Below, one piece after another: positions 5,089 through 6,079 of a stretch of 6,079 bases of DNA. The DNA is from Chloroflexota bacterium. Lineage in GTDB: Bacteria > Chloroflexota > Limnocylindria > Limnocylindrales > CSP1-4. The DNA is taken from positions 1 to 6,079 of the forward strand of contig JAJYJR010000375.1 of assembly GCA_021789355.1 (NCBI GenBank). The letters are read 5' to 3'. Numbering within the stretch: position 1 is the first letter of the stretch; every line of letters starts with the position of its first letter. The notes under the pieces are model-generated. The model saw only the letters and a program-made list of their open reading frames with translations. It ran no database searches and was not told the DNA's origin. The translations under genes were made by a program, and so were the position numbers.

Positions 5089-6079
5089 ATGGACACCGGG
5101 GCGTTCGACGACGAGCGGCCGGGATCACGGGATGGGCGGCGAGCGCGGGGCGCCGGACCGGCGATCGCGCGCCGGCTGCGCCGGGTGGCGGTGGTGGCCG
5201 CAGTGATCGTCGTCGCCGCCGTGCCCGCTGCCACGGCCCGGCCGGTCGCGGCCGCCAGCGTCCTGACCTCGGTGACGTCGGACGGCTGGTCCGGCTATTC
5301 GGAGGGCAACGGCCCGTACACCGGCGTCTCCGGCACGTTCACCGTGCCACGGCTTGCCCCCACGCCCGACGAGTCGTTCGTCAACGCCTGGGTGGGGATC
5401 GACGGGATCGGCCCGAACAGCCCCCTGATCCAGGCCGGGATCACCGAGCTGTATGACCCGAACACCGCCACCACGCACGCCCACGCCTGGTGGCAGATCC
5501 TGCCGGAGCATCCGCTGAGCCAGCAGATCGACGGCGTCGGCGTCCGTCCCGGCGACCGCATCACGGTGACCATCGGCCAGATCGACGGCGCGGTCTGGCA
5601 GATCGGCCTGGTGAACGACACCACCGGGGCGGCCTTCGCCACCCTCGAGACGTACCGCGGGCCGCGCGCGTCGGCCGACTGGATCGTGGAGGCACCAACG
5701 TCGCCGGACGGGACCCGCCAGCGGCTGGCCGTGTTCAGCCCGGCCGTGACGTTCAGCCACCTCGCGGCGAACGGGCCCCGGACATCCCTGACCCGGTGGA
5801 CCATGGTGCAGGGCGGTCGGCTGGTCGCGGCGCCGTCGAGCTTCTCGACCGGCGGCTTCTCGGTGCGGTACACGGCGGTCCCCTCCCCGGCCCCGCCCAT
5901 GCGCGTGGAGACGATCCTGCGCGGCCAGCTGGCGACGCTGCCGGCCTCCGGGGGCGTGCCGTACGCGCAGGTCGACTGGCAGGTCTCGACGGACCTGGTC
6001 GACTGGACCACGCTCACCACCGTGACGCTCGACGGGTCGGGCCGCTCCACGTACGCCTTCGCGCCGACCGGCACCGCCT
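5089..6079 (+). CDS. Secreted G1-family (eqolisin) glutamic peptidase with C-terminal Ig-like tail (partial, runs off right edge)
   Basis: This is a predicted exported acid endopeptidase of MEROPS family G1, which uses a Gln/Glu catalytic dyad. The 330 codons seen begin with an Arg/Asp-rich stretch, then RRLRR (28-32) and a hydrophobic core (33-50) with Ala-rich candidate cleavage sites near 50-56, that is, a signal peptide or an N-terminal anchor. The G1 domain spans about 67-262. It shows WSGY (67-70), YTGVSGTFTVP, WVGIDG (101-106) followed by LIQAG with Gln115, HAHAWWQILP (Trp134/135), then SADWIVEAP with Glu201. Gln115 and Glu201 are 86 residues apart, against 83 (Gln53/Glu136) in scytalidoglutamic peptidase, so the dyad looks intact. 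After a Pro-rich linker (about 263-270) a new beta-rich, Ig-like segment starts at 271 and is cut by the window edge. No long propeptide is evident between the signal region and the catalytic domain. The gene is divergent to the Ig-domain gene. The family call is strong; the substrate is unknown. Confidence 0.9.
   Translation, partial: MDTGAFDDERPGSRDGRRARGAGPAIARRLRRVAVVAAVIVVAAVPAATARPVAAASVLTSVTSDGWSGYSEGNGPYTGVSGTFTVPRLAPTPDESFVNAWVGIDGIGPNSPLIQAGITELYDPNTATTHAHAWWQILPEHPLSQQIDGVGVRPGDRITVTIGQIDGAVWQIGLVNDTTGAAFATLETYRGPRASADWIVEAPTSPDGTRQRLAVFSPAVTFSHLAANGPRTSLTRWTMVQGGRLVAAPSSFSTGGFSVRYTAVPSPAPPMRVETILRGQLATLPASGGVPYAQVDWQVSTDLVDWTTLTTVTLDGSGRSTYAFAPTGTA

Noticed and set aside
4949..5128. 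N-terminal extension of the Ig-like protein upstream of 4948
   Set aside because: The extension translates the 22-bp repeats (period not a multiple of three) into Arg/Pro/Cys-rich sequence and would bury the signal peptide about 60 residues in.
5295..6074. A 259-residue open frame on the minus strand opposite the peptidase
   Set aside because: It is a shadow frame. The plus-strand frame carries the conserved G1 motifs and a ribosome site.
1..6079. CRISPR array, tRNA or rRNA genes, insertion sequences
   Set aside because: I found no spaced identical repeats of CRISPR type, no cloverleaf or rRNA-like sequence, and no transposase motifs or terminal inverted repeats. The 22-bp array has no spacers.

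Overview
The window is about 70% G+C by eye, with high-GC codon use, dense coding and several GTG starts. This fits a soil-type Actinomycetota or a high-GC Chloroflexota lineage. The sequence alone does not decide between them, and no rRNA, tRNA or marker gene is present.

Layout, left to right. (1) Positions 1-2415, minus strand: an exporter operon in which a 629-residue HlyD/MacA-type adaptor gene comes first and a MacB/LolD-type ABC ATPase follows through a GTGA overlap. The ATPase runs off the left edge, and a FtsX/MacB-type permease would be expected beyond it. (2) Positions 2416-2661: a 246-bp spacer with no gene that I can support. (3) Positions 2662-3249, minus strand: a MazEF-type toxin-antitoxin pair, antitoxin first. 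A 19-bp perfect inverted repeat overlapping a good -10 box lies just upstream and is a likely autoregulatory operator. (4) Positions 3338-4948, minus strand: a secreted 536-residue multi-domain beta-sandwich protein with no recognisable catalytic domain. (5) Positions 4949-5088: a divergent intergenic region that carries a tandem array of 22-bp units. (6) Positions 5089-6079, plus strand: a secreted bacterial peptidase of the G1 (eqolisin, glutamic peptidase) family with both catalytic residues in place. It is followed by an Ig-like tail cut off by the right edge.

Functional reading. The two divergent genes on the right both encode exported proteins and share one intergenic region filled by the 22-bp repeats, so co-regulation is plausible. 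The adaptor/ATPase pair on the left would form an ABC efflux or export system for an unknown substrate. The toxin-antitoxin cassette between them looks like an independent insertion with its own control. Nothing in the window shows that the exporter handles the peptidase or the Ig-like protein, because both of those have ordinary N-terminal export signals.

The points most worth a second look are the 22-bp repeat array between the divergent secreted-protein genes, the bacterial G1 peptidase, the roughly 57-residue internal repeats in the adaptor hairpin, and the serine/threonine tracts that interrupt the adaptor's beta domains.
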